DNA from: Bacteroidota bacterium
Lineage (GTDB): Bacteria > Bacteroidota > Ignavibacteria > Ignavibacteriales > Ignavibacteriaceae
Reading direction: 5' to 3'
NCBI GenBank assembly: GCA_021824565.1
Contig: JAKAKL010000060.1
Coordinates: 1 to 52,194 of the forward strand
Length of the DNA stretch: 52,194 nt
The position numbers were made by a program, and so were the translations under genes. Positions 35,838 to 45,016 of this stretch are shown piece by piece (the stretch's first letter is position 1; each line of letters opens with the position of its first letter). The notes below the pieces were generated by a model. The model saw only the letters and a list, made by a program, of their open reading frames with translations. It made no database searches and was not told the DNA's origin.

Positions 35838-37598
35838 TTAGTTTCCTGCCTTGAACTTATCTACCAGTTCAAATTTACCATTTCTATAACGAATTATATT
35901 AATAAATTTATTTATTCTATCTTTTGCAAAATAAATATTATTATGTAATCCGACATAAACAGAACCTGATTCCAGGTCCGTTTTTAATTTACTCCGGCTA
36001 ATATCCGGGTCATGAATGAAGCTCAAAAGATATTTTGAAATATCATAGCCATAAAGTACGTTTCTATTTACATTAATTCCAGTGCGGGCGTAAAAATTTT
36101 TATCAAATTGCTGAAACGTAGAATCATTATAATCGAGAAAGTAATCTGATGATATTACAAGCTTATCGCTTAAATCAGATGAAGTTTCCAATCCTTTTGC
36201 AAGAAGCCAATCCTGATTGGCGTATATTGTTAAGTTCAAGTTTGATAAAACAAATTGAGATAATATTGAAGTGACATCGTGATTATTATTCAAAGGGATG
36301 TAAACACCTTGCACCTTTAACGAATCCATGGCAATTTTATTTACCTGTTCCGAAAGGTTTATGCTTCCGGAGTTAAATTTTTGCCAAGTAATTATTTTTC
36401 CGCCAAGTCTTTCAAATTCTTTAGCAAAAGAGTTTGCCAGCACCGCTGAATAGCTACCAGCAGAACTAAGGATTGCCATCTTCTTTTTATTCTCAACAAA
36501 ATAAATATATTCTGCCATGATTTTGCCGCGGACCGAAAAAGATGGGTTTGCCTGGAAAAAATCCGGATATAACTCTGTCAGCCCCTCATCTGTGGCGGTC
36601 GGTGAAATTACCGGGATGTCCATATCCTTGAAAGTATCAAGAGCTTCTTTCACTTCGTCGCTGTATATCGGTCCTATAATCGCTTTAAGAGAAGAAAGAC
36701 TATCAACTTCATTTTTTATAGAATCAATCTTTGCTTTATTTCTGCCGGTATTTTTTATTAGAAGCCCTATCTTAAAAGAATTCTCATTATTGAACTCAGA
36801 AACAGCATACTTTATTCCTTCTAAGATTTCACGGCTTGCTGTAGATTCGCCTGAACTTTCTTTTGAGTTAGTCAAAGGAAGCATTACGGCAATTATCGGC
36901 GAAGAAATTTTATTTAATTTTCCACCTGAAAATTTTTCTATGAAGACTTCCGCTTTTACAGCTTCATAACTCTCCGGGAAAATTTTTATAAGCCTCTCAT
37001 AATATGATTTAGCGCTGTCCTGTTCCCCGTTGTAATAATAATTTTCCGCAATAAGCGACAGCAAATACGGCTTCAAAACTTTGTTTGTGGAGGCATTATA
37101 GCTTTGTTTTACTTGATATAAAGGTAAATAACTCAAAGCTAATTTTTCGCCGGAAGATTTTGCATAGAGCAAATAGTTTTCTGTCGCACTCGACTTTATT
37201 ATTTCTTCAAGAAAGATAAAAGCGGAATCGTAATTTTGTTCTTCCAAATATATTTGCGCAAACATAAGCCGCGCTTCTGCTGCATATTTACTATCACGGA
37301 ACAAACTAAAAAAATCATTGAGAACTTTTTTTGCTTCGGTATTTTGTCCTATTTGAATAAGCGACTTTGCATCAAATATATAAGAGATCGTCGTTTCAGA
37401 ATTGAAAGTGGAAAGAACGATCTTTTCAAATGACTTTTGAGCCTTTTCATATTGTCCCTCATTATACAACTTGAGAGCAGTATTAAATTCAGAATTGGTT
37501 TTTACAGTATCGGAACTTGTCTGCGCAAAAATATTTGCCGAAGCGAATAACAATAAAACAACAGCGAGAATTTTTCCTTTAACCATCAGATGCCACAT
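35838..37598 (-). CDS. Exported TPR protein fused to a periplasmic-binding-like domain (LpoA-like architecture)
   Basis: This is a 586-residue protein. Signal peptide ends in ANIFAQ with no lipobox. Residues about 38-220 form TPR-like helix pairs (EFNTALKLYNEGQYEKAQKSF, NYDSAFIFLEEI). From about 230 a type I periplasmic-binding fold begins with PIIAVMLPLTNSK, LEGIKYAVSEFN, IGPIYSDEVKEALDTFKDMDIPVISPTAT and KMAILSSAGSYS. The same order, TPR then LppC-like binding domain, is found in LpoA, the outer-membrane activator of a peptidoglycan synthase in gamma-proteobacteria. The equivalence is inference. The start overlaps the previous gene: Met1 at 37598, or Met5 at 37586 with an 8-bp overlap. Confidence 0.8.
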   Translation of the reverse strand: MWHLMVKGKILAVVLLLFASANIFAQTSSDTVKTNSEFNTALKLYNEGQYEKAQKSFEKIVLSTFNSETTISYIFDAKSLIQIGQNTEAKKVLNDFFSLFRDSKYAAEARLMFAQIYLEEQNYDSAFIFLEEIIKSSATENYLLYAKSSGEKLALSYLPLYQVKQSYNASTNKVLKPYLLSLIAENYYYNGEQDSAKSYYERLIKIFPESYEAVKAEVFIEKFSGGKLNKISSPIIAVMLPLTNSKESSGESTASREILEGIKYAVSEFNNENSFKIGLLIKNTGRNKAKIDSIKNEVDSLSSLKAIIGPIYSDEVKEALDTFKDMDIPVISPTATDEGLTELYPDFFQANPSFSVRGKIMAEYIYFVENKKKMAILSSAGSYSAVLANSFAKEFERLGGKIITWQKFNSGSINLSEQVNKIAMDSLKVQGVYIPLNNNHDVTSILSQFVLSNLNLTIYANQDWLLAKGLETSSDLSDKLVISSDYFLDYNDSTFQQFDKNFYARTGINVNRNVLYGYDISKYLLSFIHDPDISRSKLKTDLESGSVYVGLHNNIYFAKDRINKFINIIRYRNGKFELVDKFKAGN

Positions 37599-38487
37599 TG
37601 TTATTCATAAAATCTTCAGCACTTTTTCTTCCTTCAATTGCGCTCATATTTTTCGGATCAAGCTTGATTGCAATTTCATAGTAAGCCAGTGCATCTATAA
37701 ACTTGTTCGATTTGAAGCAAGCCTCGGCAAGCTTTTCATAAACTTCCGACGAAGCTTCATCCATAAGCTCAATATATTTCAAAAAATATTTTTCCGCTTT
37801 CTGATAGTCGCCAAGTTTTAGATATATCCTTCCCCCAAGCTGATAATTTGAAGGTTCAGTTTGATTTAATTTAATTGCCTTTTCAATTGGTCCAACAGCG
37901 TGCGCAAACATGCCGAGGTTTAAATAAATCTCGGAATAAATTTGATTCAGCTCCCAGAAATTTGAGTAAAGAACTTCTGCTTTCTTTGCATACTCAAGAG
38001 CAGATTTATAATTAGTAAGTTTGATTTCAACTTTAGCAAGATAAATAAAAGCTTCGTATGCAAGCTCTTCATTCTTTCCTGAAGAAATAAAATTCAGAAA
38101 ATTAATTTTTGCAATTTCATATTCGCCAAGCATAAAATGAGAATACCCAAGGAAGAATGCAACAGCGGGTTCCTCTTCTGGCGCGACAAAACTTAGTACA
38201 TCAATAGCTTCTTCCCATCGAGAATTTCGCAGCAAAAGCTGTCCAAGAAAAAGTCTCGTTTCAATATCTTCTTTGTCGGCTTCGAGCAGCGACGTAAGAA
38301 GCTCTTTTGCAGAAAAAATATTATCTGTTTTTTCGTATAATCGCACAAGGTTGTAATATGCATCCTTAAAATCAGGATGCTCATCAATTATCGCAGTATA
38401 AATTTGAATGGCATGAAGATGCTTTCCCTCGCTCTCGAAAGCAAGCGCGGTTTTGATTTTATGATCAAGTTGGAGCTTCATTTCCAC
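37579..38487 (-). CDS. TPR repeat protein
   Basis: This is a 302-residue protein built of about seven TPR units (HLHAIQIYTAIIDEHPDFKDA, WEEAIDVLSF, QKAEKYFLKYIELMDEASS, FIDALAYYEIAIKLDPKN). There is no signal peptide, so it is probably cytoplasmic and a protein-interaction scaffold. Two starts are possible, GTG at 38487 and ATG at 38481. guaA ends six bases before and the LpoA-like gene overlaps its end, so it is in the middle of a four-gene operon. No specific partner can be named. Confidence 0.85.
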   Translation of the reverse strand: MEMKLQLDHKIKTALAFESEGKHLHAIQIYTAIIDEHPDFKDAYYNLVRLYEKTDNIFSAKELLTSLLEADKEDIETRLFLGQLLLRNSRWEEAIDVLSFVAPEEEPAVAFFLGYSHFMLGEYEIAKINFLNFISSGKNEELAYEAFIYLAKVEIKLTNYKSALEYAKKAEVLYSNFWELNQIYSEIYLNLGMFAHAVGPIEKAIKLNQTEPSNYQLGGRIYLKLGDYQKAEKYFLKYIELMDEASSEVYEKLAEACFKSNKFIDALAYYEIAIKLDPKNMSAIEGRKSAEDFMNNNVASDG

Positions 38488-38493
38488 GCCGGC

Positions 38494-40035
38494 TTATTCC
38501 CATTCAATCGTTGACGGCGGCTTCGAGCTGATATCATAGACTACTCTATTTATTCCACGAACTTTGTTTATAATCTTATTTGAAACATTTTCAAGGAAAT
38601 TATGATCGAACCTAAACCAGTCGGCTGTCATTCCATCAACAGAAGTTACAGCCCTTAAAGCAAGAACATATTCATAAGTGCGCAAATCGCCCATCACACC
38701 GACAGACTGAACCGGTAGAAGTATCGCAAAAGCTTGCCAGATCTGGTTATACAAAACCGCACTTTTTATTTCACCAATAAAAATATCGTCAGCTTCTCTT
38801 AAAATGTCAAGCTTTTCTTTTGTTACCTCGCCAATAACTCTAACCGCCAAACCAGGTCCAGGGAAAGGATGCCTTTCAATAAATTCCTCAGGAATATTCA
38901 GCTCACGCCCGACACTTCTAACCTCATCCTTAAATAATTCTCTAAACGGTTCGATCAATTGCAGATTCATCTTTTCCGGTAATCCGCCTACATTATGATG
39001 AGTTTTAATTGTAACAGAAGCTCCTTTGACCGGCATGGATTCTATAACATCAGGATATAGAGTTCCTTGAGCCAAAAATTTTGCGTCGCCGTGTTTCTTA
39101 GCTTCTTCTTCAAAAACTTCTATAAAAGTATTCCCGATAATTTTTCTTTTTTGTTCCGGATCCACAACACCTTTTAGATTTTTTAAGAACCGTTGAGAAG
39201 CATCGATATGAATATGATGCAGGTCTAATTTTTCATCAAACAACTTCCCGATTTTTTCACTTTCATTTTTTCTCATCAGCCCGGTATCTATGTGAATGCT
39301 TATGAGATTTTCGCCGATAGCTTTTCTAACAAGTACGGCAGCCACTGTCGAGTCAACACCGCCGCTTAATGCGCATATAACTTTTGAGTCTCCGACTTTC
39401 TCTTTAACTCTTTCAATATTGTCTTCAATAAAATTCTTCGGAGTCCAATCGCCCTTGCACTGACAGACTCTGTAGAGAAAGTTATTTATAATTTTTCTTC
39501 CTTCGACAGAATGAACTACTTCGGGATGAAATTGAACGCCGAAAATATTCTTTTCTTCGTTAGCAATGGCGCAGATAGGCGAATGATCCGACTGCCCAAC
39601 TATTTGAAATCCTTCGGGAACTTTTGACAAATAGTCTCCATGACTCATCCAGACTATCGAATTCCGAATAACATTCTCAAATATTTTAGAATCTTCCGAA
39701 ATTCTTAAAACTGTTTTTCCATACTCGCGGTCTTTTGCCGGCTCGACGACTCCGCCAAAGTCCTTGCAAATTATTTGAAGCCCGTAACAAATTCCTAAGA
39801 CAGGAATTCCCAATTTCAAAATTTCAGGATCTATCTGCGGAGAGCCTGCATCATAAACGCTCATAGGACCGCCGCTGAGTATTATCCCCGACGGCTTAAT
39901 TTTAATTACTTCTTCAAGCGTAATTGAATGAGGAAAAATTTCGGAATAAACATGAGCCTCTCTAACCCTTCTTGTAATCAACTGCGTATATTGCGAACCA
40001 AAATCTATAATTAATATTTTTTCTCTGTTTTTCAT
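38494..40035 (-). CDS. guaA: GMP synthase (glutamine-hydrolysing)
   Basis: This is a 513-residue enzyme that converts XMP to GMP with glutamine and ATP. The class I glutaminase domain has [15 protein letters not shown] with catalytic Cys83, and [11 protein letters not shown] with the His and Glu. The ATP pyrophosphatase loop is [15 protein letters not shown], and the dimerisation domain ends [21 protein letters not shown], the canonical C-terminus. Length and order are normal. It is the first gene of the operon guaA-TPR-LpoA-like-radC, preceded by a strong terminator (40071) of the gcvH transcript. Confidence 0.97.
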   Translation of the reverse strand: MKNREKILIIDFGSQYTQLITRRVREAHVYSEIFPHSITLEEVIKIKPSGIILSGGPMSVYDAGSPQIDPEILKLGIPVLGICYGLQIICKDFGGVVEPAKDREYGKTVLRISEDSKIFENVIRNSIVWMSHGDYLSKVPEGFQIVGQSDHSPICAIANEEKNIFGVQFHPEVVHSVEGRKIINNFLYRVCQCKGDWTPKNFIEDNIERVKEKVGDSKVICALSGGVDSTVAAVLVRKAIGENLISIHIDTGLMRKNESEKIGKLFDEKLDLHHIHIDASQRFLKNLKGVVDPEQKRKIIGNTFIEVFEEEAKKHGDAKFLAQGTLYPDVIESMPVKGASVTIKTHHNVGGLPEKMNLQLIEPFRELFKDEVRSVGRELNIPEEFIERHPFPGPGLAVRVIGEVTKEKLDILREADDIFIGEIKSAVLYNQIWQAFAILLPVQSVGVMGDLRTYEYVLALRAVTSVDGMTADWFRFDHNFLENVSNKIINKVRGINRVVYDISSKPPSTIEWE

Positions 40036-40070
40036 TTTAAAAAGATAAATTTGTTAGATGAATTTAAAAA

Positions 40071-40102
40071 AGGAACAAAATCCTCTGCAAGATTTTGTTC
40101 CT
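40071..40102 (-). terminator. Terminator of the efp-accB-accC-gcvH operon
   Basis: A perfect 12-bp stem, aggaacaaaatc (40071-40082) with gattttgttcct (40091-40102), loop of eight bases. On the minus strand it is followed by TTTTTAAATT. Confidence 0.9.
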
Positions 40103-40196
40103 AAATTAATTTATTACTGGACATCAATTTATCAAAATTAATGTTCATTTGTTGTGAACTTACTATCTCCCCTTGCTTTGATTTGATCGTAAGCTG

Positions 40197-40577
40197 TTAT
40201 TGTCCGATCAGGCTTTTGTAAGCCTGGCTGTCGAGCAAAGTATTAGCTTCGGAAGGATCAGCAATTTCAATTTTTACCATCCAGCCCGCTCCGTATGGAT
40301 CGCTGTTTATAAGTTCAGGCGAATCAGCAAGAGCTTTGTTGATTTCAATTACTTTGCCGTTCACTGGCGCATAAATGTCGCTGACAGTCTTAACGGCTTC
40401 GATTGTACCAAAAGAAACTCCGCTTTTTATTTCGCTTGTATTCGGATCAATATCAACGAAGACAACATCCCCAAGCTCGCCCTGTGCGTATTCGGTAATT
40501 CCGATTGTGCCGGTTTTACCTTCTACGAGGAGCCATTCATGCTCCTTTGTATATTTTAAATTTTCCGGAAAGTTCAT
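40197..40577 (-). CDS. gcvH: Glycine cleavage system H protein
   Basis: This is a 126-residue lipoyl carrier. The lipoylated lysine is Lys63 in FGTIEAVKTVSDIYAPVNGKV. The N-terminus YTKEHEWLLVEGKTGTIGITEYAQGELGDVVFVD and the tail YGAGWMVKIEI are canonical. It shuttles the methylamine group between the P, T and L proteins of glycine cleavage; H protein can also serve as lipoate donor. None of gcvP, gcvT or lipoyl ligases is adjacent. Instead it follows accC by 29 bp and ends the efp-accB-accC transcript, before a strong terminator. Confidence 0.96.
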   Translation of the reverse strand: MNFPENLKYTKEHEWLLVEGKTGTIGITEYAQGELGDVVFVDIDPNTSEIKSGVSFGTIEAVKTVSDIYAPVNGKVIEINKALADSPELINSDPYGAGWMVKIEIADPSEANTLLDSQAYKSLIGQ

Positions 40578-40606
40578 TTTAACCTCAACAAATTTTTGTG
40601 CTGTTT

Positions 40607-41944
40607 TTATTCTTTAAAAAAATTATCTAAAAATCCTGTATCAAAGTTCCCGCTGAGAAATCTTTCATCCTGCAAAACTTGAAGATGAAACGGGATTGTT
40701 GTTTTAATACCTTCCACAACAAATTCTTCAAGCGCCCTTCGAGCGCGTGCTATAGCATGGTTTCTATCCTGACCCCACACAATCAACTTTGCTATCAGAG
40801 AATCATAAAACGGGGGAATAGAATATGAACCGTATATATGTGAATCTACCCGAACGCCGAAACCGCCCGGAAAATGAACCGAAGTAATTTTCCCTGGCGA
40901 CGGTCTAAATCCTTTTGCCGGATCTTCAGCATTAATTCTAAATTCTATACTGTGACCATTCGGCTGACGCGGAAGTGTTTCTACTTTCTCTCCGGCAGCG
41001 ACAAGAATTTGCTGTCTTACTAAGTCCACGCCGTAAACATATTCCGTAACCGGATGTTCAACCTGGATACGGGTGTTCATTTCCATGAAATAAAAATTTT
41101 TATTCTTATCAAGAAGAAATTCAATAGTGCCTGCGCCTTCATAATTAACAGAGTGGGCGCCGAGCTTTGCAGCTTCTCCCATCTTTTCACGAAGACTTTG
41201 ATCAAGCGCCGGGGACGGCGATTCTTCAATTAATTTTTGATGCCGCCTTTGAACTGAACAATCTCTTTCGCCGTAATGATAAACATTACCGAATGAATCA
41301 CCAAGAACTTGAATTTCAACATGGCGGGGATTTTCTACGAACTTTTCAATATAAACATCGGAATTACCGAACGCCGAGCCGGCTTCATTCTGCGCCATCT
41401 GGAATGCATTATCAAATTCTGATTTGTCCCAAACTACGCGCATTCCTTTTCCGCCGCCGCCTGCCGATGCTTTTATTATAACAGGGTAGCCGATTTCTTC
41501 TGCGATAGATTTCCCTTCAGCAATATCTTTTACAACACCGTCGCTCCCTGGGACAACAGGAACTCCTGTTTTTCTCATTGTATCTTTTGCAAATGCTTTA
41601 TCACCCATTGCATTAATCATTTGCGGTGTGGGTCCGATAAATTTAATATCAGACTCCGCGCATATTTCCGAAAAACTTGCGTTCTCTGCAAGAAACCCGT
41701 AACCGGGATGAATTGCATCTGCGCCGGTTATATGTGCGGCAGAAATAATAAGCGGAATTTTTAAATAACTTTCTTTGCTGGGCGGAGGTCCAATGCAGAC
41801 TGCTTCATCTGCGAATGTAACGTGGAGTGAATCCCGGTCGGCTTCAGAATAAATTGCAACGGTCTTGATGCCTAATTCTTTGCAAGTCCGGATAATTCTT
41901 AAGGCTATTTCGCCTCTATTAGCGATCAAAATTTTATTAAACAA
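40607..41944 (-). CDS. accC: Acetyl-CoA carboxylase, biotin carboxylase subunit
   Basis: This is a 445-residue ATP-grasp enzyme that carboxylates biotin on AccB, the first step of fatty-acid synthesis. The N-terminal domain starts [21 protein letters not shown]. The ATP loop is [14 protein letters not shown], with [30 protein letters not shown] and the metal-binding [18 protein letters not shown] all intact. Length is standard. It follows accB by about 27 bp and precedes gcvH. Carboxyltransferase genes accA and accD are not in the window. Confidence 0.97.
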   Translation of the reverse strand: MFNKILIANRGEIALRIIRTCKELGIKTVAIYSEADRDSLHVTFADEAVCIGPPPSKESYLKIPLIISAAHITGADAIHPGYGFLAENASFSEICAESDIKFIGPTPQMINAMGDKAFAKDTMRKTGVPVVPGSDGVVKDIAEGKSIAEEIGYPVIIKASAGGGGKGMRVVWDKSEFDNAFQMAQNEAGSAFGNSDVYIEKFVENPRHVEIQVLGDSFGNVYHYGERDCSVQRRHQKLIEESPSPALDQSLREKMGEAAKLGAHSVNYEGAGTIEFLLDKNKNFYFMEMNTRIQVEHPVTEYVYGVDLVRQQILVAAGEKVETLPRQPNGHSIEFRINAEDPAKGFRPSPGKITSVHFPGGFGVRVDSHIYGSYSIPPFYDSLIAKLIVWGQDRNHAIARARRALEEFVVEGIKTTIPFHLQVLQDERFLSGNFDTGFLDNFFKE

Positions 41945-41971
41945 AATTTCCTCAGTCTTTTAGGAAATGAA

Positions 41972-42439
41972 TTAGCTGGTCTGAACTAAAAATAGCGGCT
42001 GGTTATATTCAACCGGCTTTCCGTTTTCCGCTATTATCTTAATAATTTTTCCGCTGACATCGGATTCAATTTCGTTCATCAGCTTCATCGCTTCTACTAT
42101 ACACAAAACAGAACCTTGCGAAATCATATCGCCAACTTGAACATACGGATCCGCATCAGGCGCCGGCGAACGATAGAACGTACCGACTATTGGAGACCGT
42201 ATTTCATGAACATTGGCTGGTTTTTCTTCTTCGGTAATAACTTTTTCTTCGCTTGCTTTAAATGCAGTGTTTTCATGAACCGGTGAAGGGCTCATTATAA
42301 CCTGCGGCTGCTCAAAAGTTTTAAATCCTCTGATCTTTTTAGCAACCTTTACACGCAACCCGTTTTCTTCTACTTCGAGATCAGTTATTTCACTCGTATC
42401 AACTATCTTTACTAATTTTTTTATAAGATTTAAATCCAT
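41972..42439 (-). CDS. accB: Acetyl-CoA carboxylase biotin carboxyl carrier protein
   Basis: This is a 155-residue protein. An N-terminal helical segment and a flexible Pro/Glu-rich linker lead to the biotinyl domain, with the modified Lys119 in [12 protein letters not shown] and the thumb-region segment [16 protein letters not shown]. It carries carboxybiotin between AccC and the carboxyltransferase in fatty-acid synthesis. It sits between efp (12 bp upstream) and accC, the order seen in many bacteria. Confidence 0.97.
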   Translation of the reverse strand: MDLNLIKKLVKIVDTSEITDLEVEENGLRVKVAKKIRGFKTFEQPQVIMSPSPVHENTAFKASEEKVITEEEKPANVHEIRSPIVGTFYRSPAPDADPYVQVGDMISQGSVLCIVEAMKLMNEIESDVSGKIIKIIAENGKPVEYNQPLFLVQTS

Positions 42440-42451
42440 GTTATTTCCTTT

Positions 42452-43015
42452 TTAAGATTTAACTCTTTCGACGTATCCGCCGGTTCTTGTATCTACTCTT
42501 AAATAATCACCAATATTGATGAACAAAGGTACGTTTATCGTAGCGCCGGTTTCAAGTTTAGCAGGCTTATTTGCGCCGGTAGCGGTATCGCCTCTAAAAC
42601 CCGGTTCCGTTTCAACTACTTTTAAATTTACAAAGATTGGAATTTCCACATTAATTATTTCTTCCCCGTTAAAGAGAATTTCTATTTCTTCGCTTTCCTT
42701 TAGGTATACAACGCCGTCTCCAAATAATCCTATCGGAACATTGATTTGTTCATAGGTATCGTTATCCATACAAACGAGAAATTCGCCTTCACGGTAAAGG
42801 TATTGATATTTTCTTCTTTCAACCCTGACAACCTCTACCGATTCACCTGCACGGAAAGTATTATCTAGAACTTTGCCTGTCTTTAAATTTTTTAACATAC
42901 TGCGAACAAACGCGCCGCCTTTTCCAGGCTTTACATGCTGGAATTCTATTATAGAGTATAGATCATTTTTAAATTTTATGATTAGTCCATTTCTGAAGTC
43001 TGAAGTATCTGCCAT
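42452..43015 (-). CDS. efp: Elongation factor P
   Basis: This is a 187-residue three-domain translation factor that relieves ribosome stalling at polyproline stretches. The tip loop of domain I is VKPGKGGAFVRS with Lys32 at the position modified in other species; no modification enzyme is in the window. The C-terminal signature INIGDYLRVDTRTGGYVERVKS is canonical. It leads the efp-accB-accC-gcvH operon and has a good promoter 36 bp upstream. Confidence 0.97.
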   Translation of the reverse strand: MADTSDFRNGLIIKFKNDLYSIIEFQHVKPGKGGAFVRSMLKNLKTGKVLDNTFRAGESVEVVRVERRKYQYLYREGEFLVCMDNDTYEQINVPIGLFGDGVVYLKESEEIEILFNGEEIINVEIPIFVNLKVVETEPGFRGDTATGANKPAKLETGATINVPLFINIGDYLRVDTRTGGYVERVKS

Positions 43016-43050
43016 AAACTCAAATATAATTGTTGCGAAATAAGGTCAAA

Positions 43051-43079
43051 AAAATAGATATATAAGGATAGAAAGTCAA
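43051..43079 (-). promoter_or_regulatory. Promoter of the efp operon
   Basis: On the minus strand TTGACT (43079-43074) and TATTTT (43056-43051) stand exactly 17 bp apart, about 36 bp before the efp ATG and just after the terminator of the upstream gene. Confidence 0.6.
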
Positions 43080-43158
43080 GGAAATATGTTTTTTAAAATC
43101 AACGTTTTTTTGTCAAAATTGACCGATTTTTATTGAATAATGCTTATTATTTAGCAAA

Positions 43159-43188
43159 AATGCCGCAAAACTGAAATTCTGCGGCATT
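43159..43188 (-). terminator. Terminator of the YfgM-like gene
   Basis: aatgccgca (43159-43167) pairs with tgcggcatt (43180-43188), loop of 12. On the minus strand the stem is followed by five T. It separates the TPR gene from the efp promoter. Confidence 0.85.
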
Positions 43189-43223
43189 GTATTGACCAAA
43201 TTATTTTTTGCTGTAAGAAGGAG

Positions 43224-43910
43224 TTATTCTAATTCCGTTAAATATTTATTTGCTTCACGGTTTGCCGGAGTTGTGGTATAATCCTTTGCAATAGTCTTAA
43301 ACATTTCCTTTGCTTCTGATGATTTGCCCGCCTGAAGATAATTTATTCCGGCTTGAAGAAGATAATCCGGATTAAGCATATCATTTTTTGATACACGCGA
43401 AGCTTTGCTGTATAGATCAGCGGCTTTCTCGTATTCACCTTTGGAAGAATAATAGTCCGCTTGACCGCCGAGAGCAGTTGCTTTGTACATATCTAAACTG
43501 CCCGAATAATCTTTATAATATTTAAATGCGTCATCGTATTTGCCTAACATATTATATGAGTTGGCAAGATAAATTTTAGCTGTCTCTCCATTTTCGGTAC
43601 TTCCAAAATCTTCAACTATTTTTCGTAATCCTACGTTATTAGTTCCTGCCTGTCCTTCAATAGCTTCGAGAAAAGAACCGGAGTCATAAACGGGGATAAC
43701 ACGGGAAAGTTCTATTCCAGCCTGAATATTCTGCTGGTTATGACGATAAAGATAAAATGCAATCGCAGCGATAACTACCACAATGCCGGCAGCATAATAT
43801 AGAATTCTAGATTTATTCTCATCATAATAGCCGTAGGCTTTATAATACAGCGAAACGAGCTTGTCTTCTTTTATTTCTTTTTTAGAAAGTTTTTTCTTTT
43901 TAGTTAACAT
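43224..43910 (-). CDS. Membrane-anchored TPR protein (YfgM-like)
   Basis: This is a 228-residue protein from the chosen start. A Lys-rich cytoplasmic head (MLTKKKKLSKKEIKED) is followed by one transmembrane helix (about residues 36-56, ILYYAAGIVVVIAAIAFYLY) and then TPR units facing the periplasm (GKYDDAFKYYKDYSG, GEYEKAADLYSKAS, GKSSEAKEMFKTIAKDY). The layout matches YfgM/TPR_21 proteins, which act as periplasmic chaperone partners at the Sec translocon in E. coli; the role here is inference. ATG at 43910 is preferred over the upstream TTG at 43922 because AGGA lies about nine bases before it. Confidence 0.8.
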   Translation of the reverse strand: MLTKKKKLSKKEIKEDKLVSLYYKAYGYYDENKSRILYYAAGIVVVIAAIAFYLYRHNQQNIQAGIELSRVIPVYDSGSFLEAIEGQAGTNNVGLRKIVEDFGSTENGETAKIYLANSYNMLGKYDDAFKYYKDYSGSLDMYKATALGGQADYYSSKGEYEKAADLYSKASRVSKNDMLNPDYLLQAGINYLQAGKSSEAKEMFKTIAKDYTTTPANREANKYLTELE

Positions 43911-44074
43911 TATAAAATCCAATCCTCATAAATTTGGGCACTTCACCAAGTATTAAAAAATTGTTCTGCGAATTTAATAATAAATTTAGAATTTCCATTG
44001 GCTTTCTTCAAAATAATTTTGCGGAATTTTTTATATCTAAATATATAGCCAAGCGAGCGAAATCCGTTTATTCG

Positions 44075-44148
44075 TGCGCCCAGAAGGAATCGAACCCTCA
44101 ACCTTTGGAACCGGAATCCAACGTTCTATCCAGTTGAACTATGGGCGC
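44075..44148 (-). tRNA. tRNA-Arg (anticodon CCG)
   Basis: Read on the minus strand, the acceptor stem is GCGCCCA with TGGGCGC, discriminator A. A D-arm, the anticodon stem TTGGA/TCCAA with loop TTCCGGT (anticodon CCG, decoding CGG), and a T-arm with GGTTCGATTCC follow. The 3' CCA is not encoded. It lies alone between the TPR gene and the unknown gene at 44288. Confidence 0.95.
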
Positions 44149-44228
44149 AAGTATTTAGTATGCAAAGATAATAAGATTTAATTTATTTCTGCCAGATAAT
44201 TTTTTTTATAATTGTTTTGGCTTTCTTT

Positions 44229-44268
44229 AAAAAAGCCCCAAAATCATTAAAGACTTCGAGGCTTTTTA
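44229..44268 (-). terminator. Terminator of the gene at 44288
   Basis: On the minus strand aaaaagcctc pairs with ggggcttttt (ten pairs, including a G-U) around a long loop, ending in six T. It lies just after the 44288 stop codon. Confidence 0.7.
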
Positions 44269-44287
44269 ATCGGTGTGTATATTATTT

Positions 44288-45016
44288 TTATTTAGCCGGT
44301 GCAACTGCTGACTGAACATTATTTGAGCCAGCATCGACGTGCGGCGAGCTTTTCTTTATGAAAGCCTCATCAAAATAATCCTTTACTTTTTCCGGGTTAT
44401 CAACATAAATTAAAAGTAGAAGGAGCATATTCTTAAATAACTGTACCGATAATTGTTTTCTTAACGTTTCACTTGCTGTACTGCCGTCTTTTACTTCACC
44501 TTTCTTACTAAGCTGCGCCTGCCTGGTTTGAGTAAAGCTGTCATAATATGCCTGCGCTTGATCTAATATTGATTTATCAATTTCACCCTGGTGAGCCGTA
44601 AGCGCATCGATAAATCTTTTTAGAAGACGAGCCATATTTTCAACATTCGCCTTTGAATATTCACCAATGCCTTTTGGATAAAGTTCTTCATATACCGGGC
44701 TGCCTTTGGGAAATTTATCTTTAATCACGCCCTCTTTTGAAGATATGAATTTTTTTATACTTTGAATGCCTGTATATACAACAATAGTTTTGCCTTCCCT
44801 TTGCGCCTTGTTCAAAGCTTTGCCGGAAAGACTATCATTATAAGATTTAAAAATTGTCTGCGTTGAAGTAAGATTATCTGCAAACAGTGCGGCGTAAGGA
44901 CTTCCGTTTGTATTCAGCAGCTTTGCTGTTTCGATATGTCCTTGTGTAAGCTTACTGAACTTATCATCGCTAAGTCTTGATGTTAAAAACGGGTTTGTTA
45001 AATGTTTCTCGAACAT
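44288..45016 (-). CDS. Helical protein of unknown function
   Basis: This is a 242-residue soluble protein without signal peptide and predicted to be mostly helical. It contains QGHIETAKLLNTNGSPYAAL, VENMARLLKRFIDALTAHQG and a Leu-rich stretch FKNMLLLLLIYVDNPEKVKDYFD. The final 20 residues are Ala/Ser/Asn-rich (GSNNVQSAVAPAK). I do not recognise a family; similar proteins of this size occur in Bacteroidota as hypotheticals. GGAGG lies about seven bases before the ATG. The 42-bp array begins about 100 bp upstream of the start, so the array lies in or near its promoter region. Confidence 0.75.
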   Translation of the reverse strand: MFEKHLTNPFLTSRLSDDKFSKLTQGHIETAKLLNTNGSPYAALFADNLTSTQTIFKSYNDSLSGKALNKAQREGKTIVVYTGIQSIKKFISSKEGVIKDKFPKGSPVYEELYPKGIGEYSKANVENMARLLKRFIDALTAHQGEIDKSILDQAQAYYDSFTQTRQAQLSKKGEVKDGSTASETLRKQLSVQLFKNMLLLLLIYVDNPEKVKDYFDEAFIKKSSPHVDAGSNNVQSAVAPAK

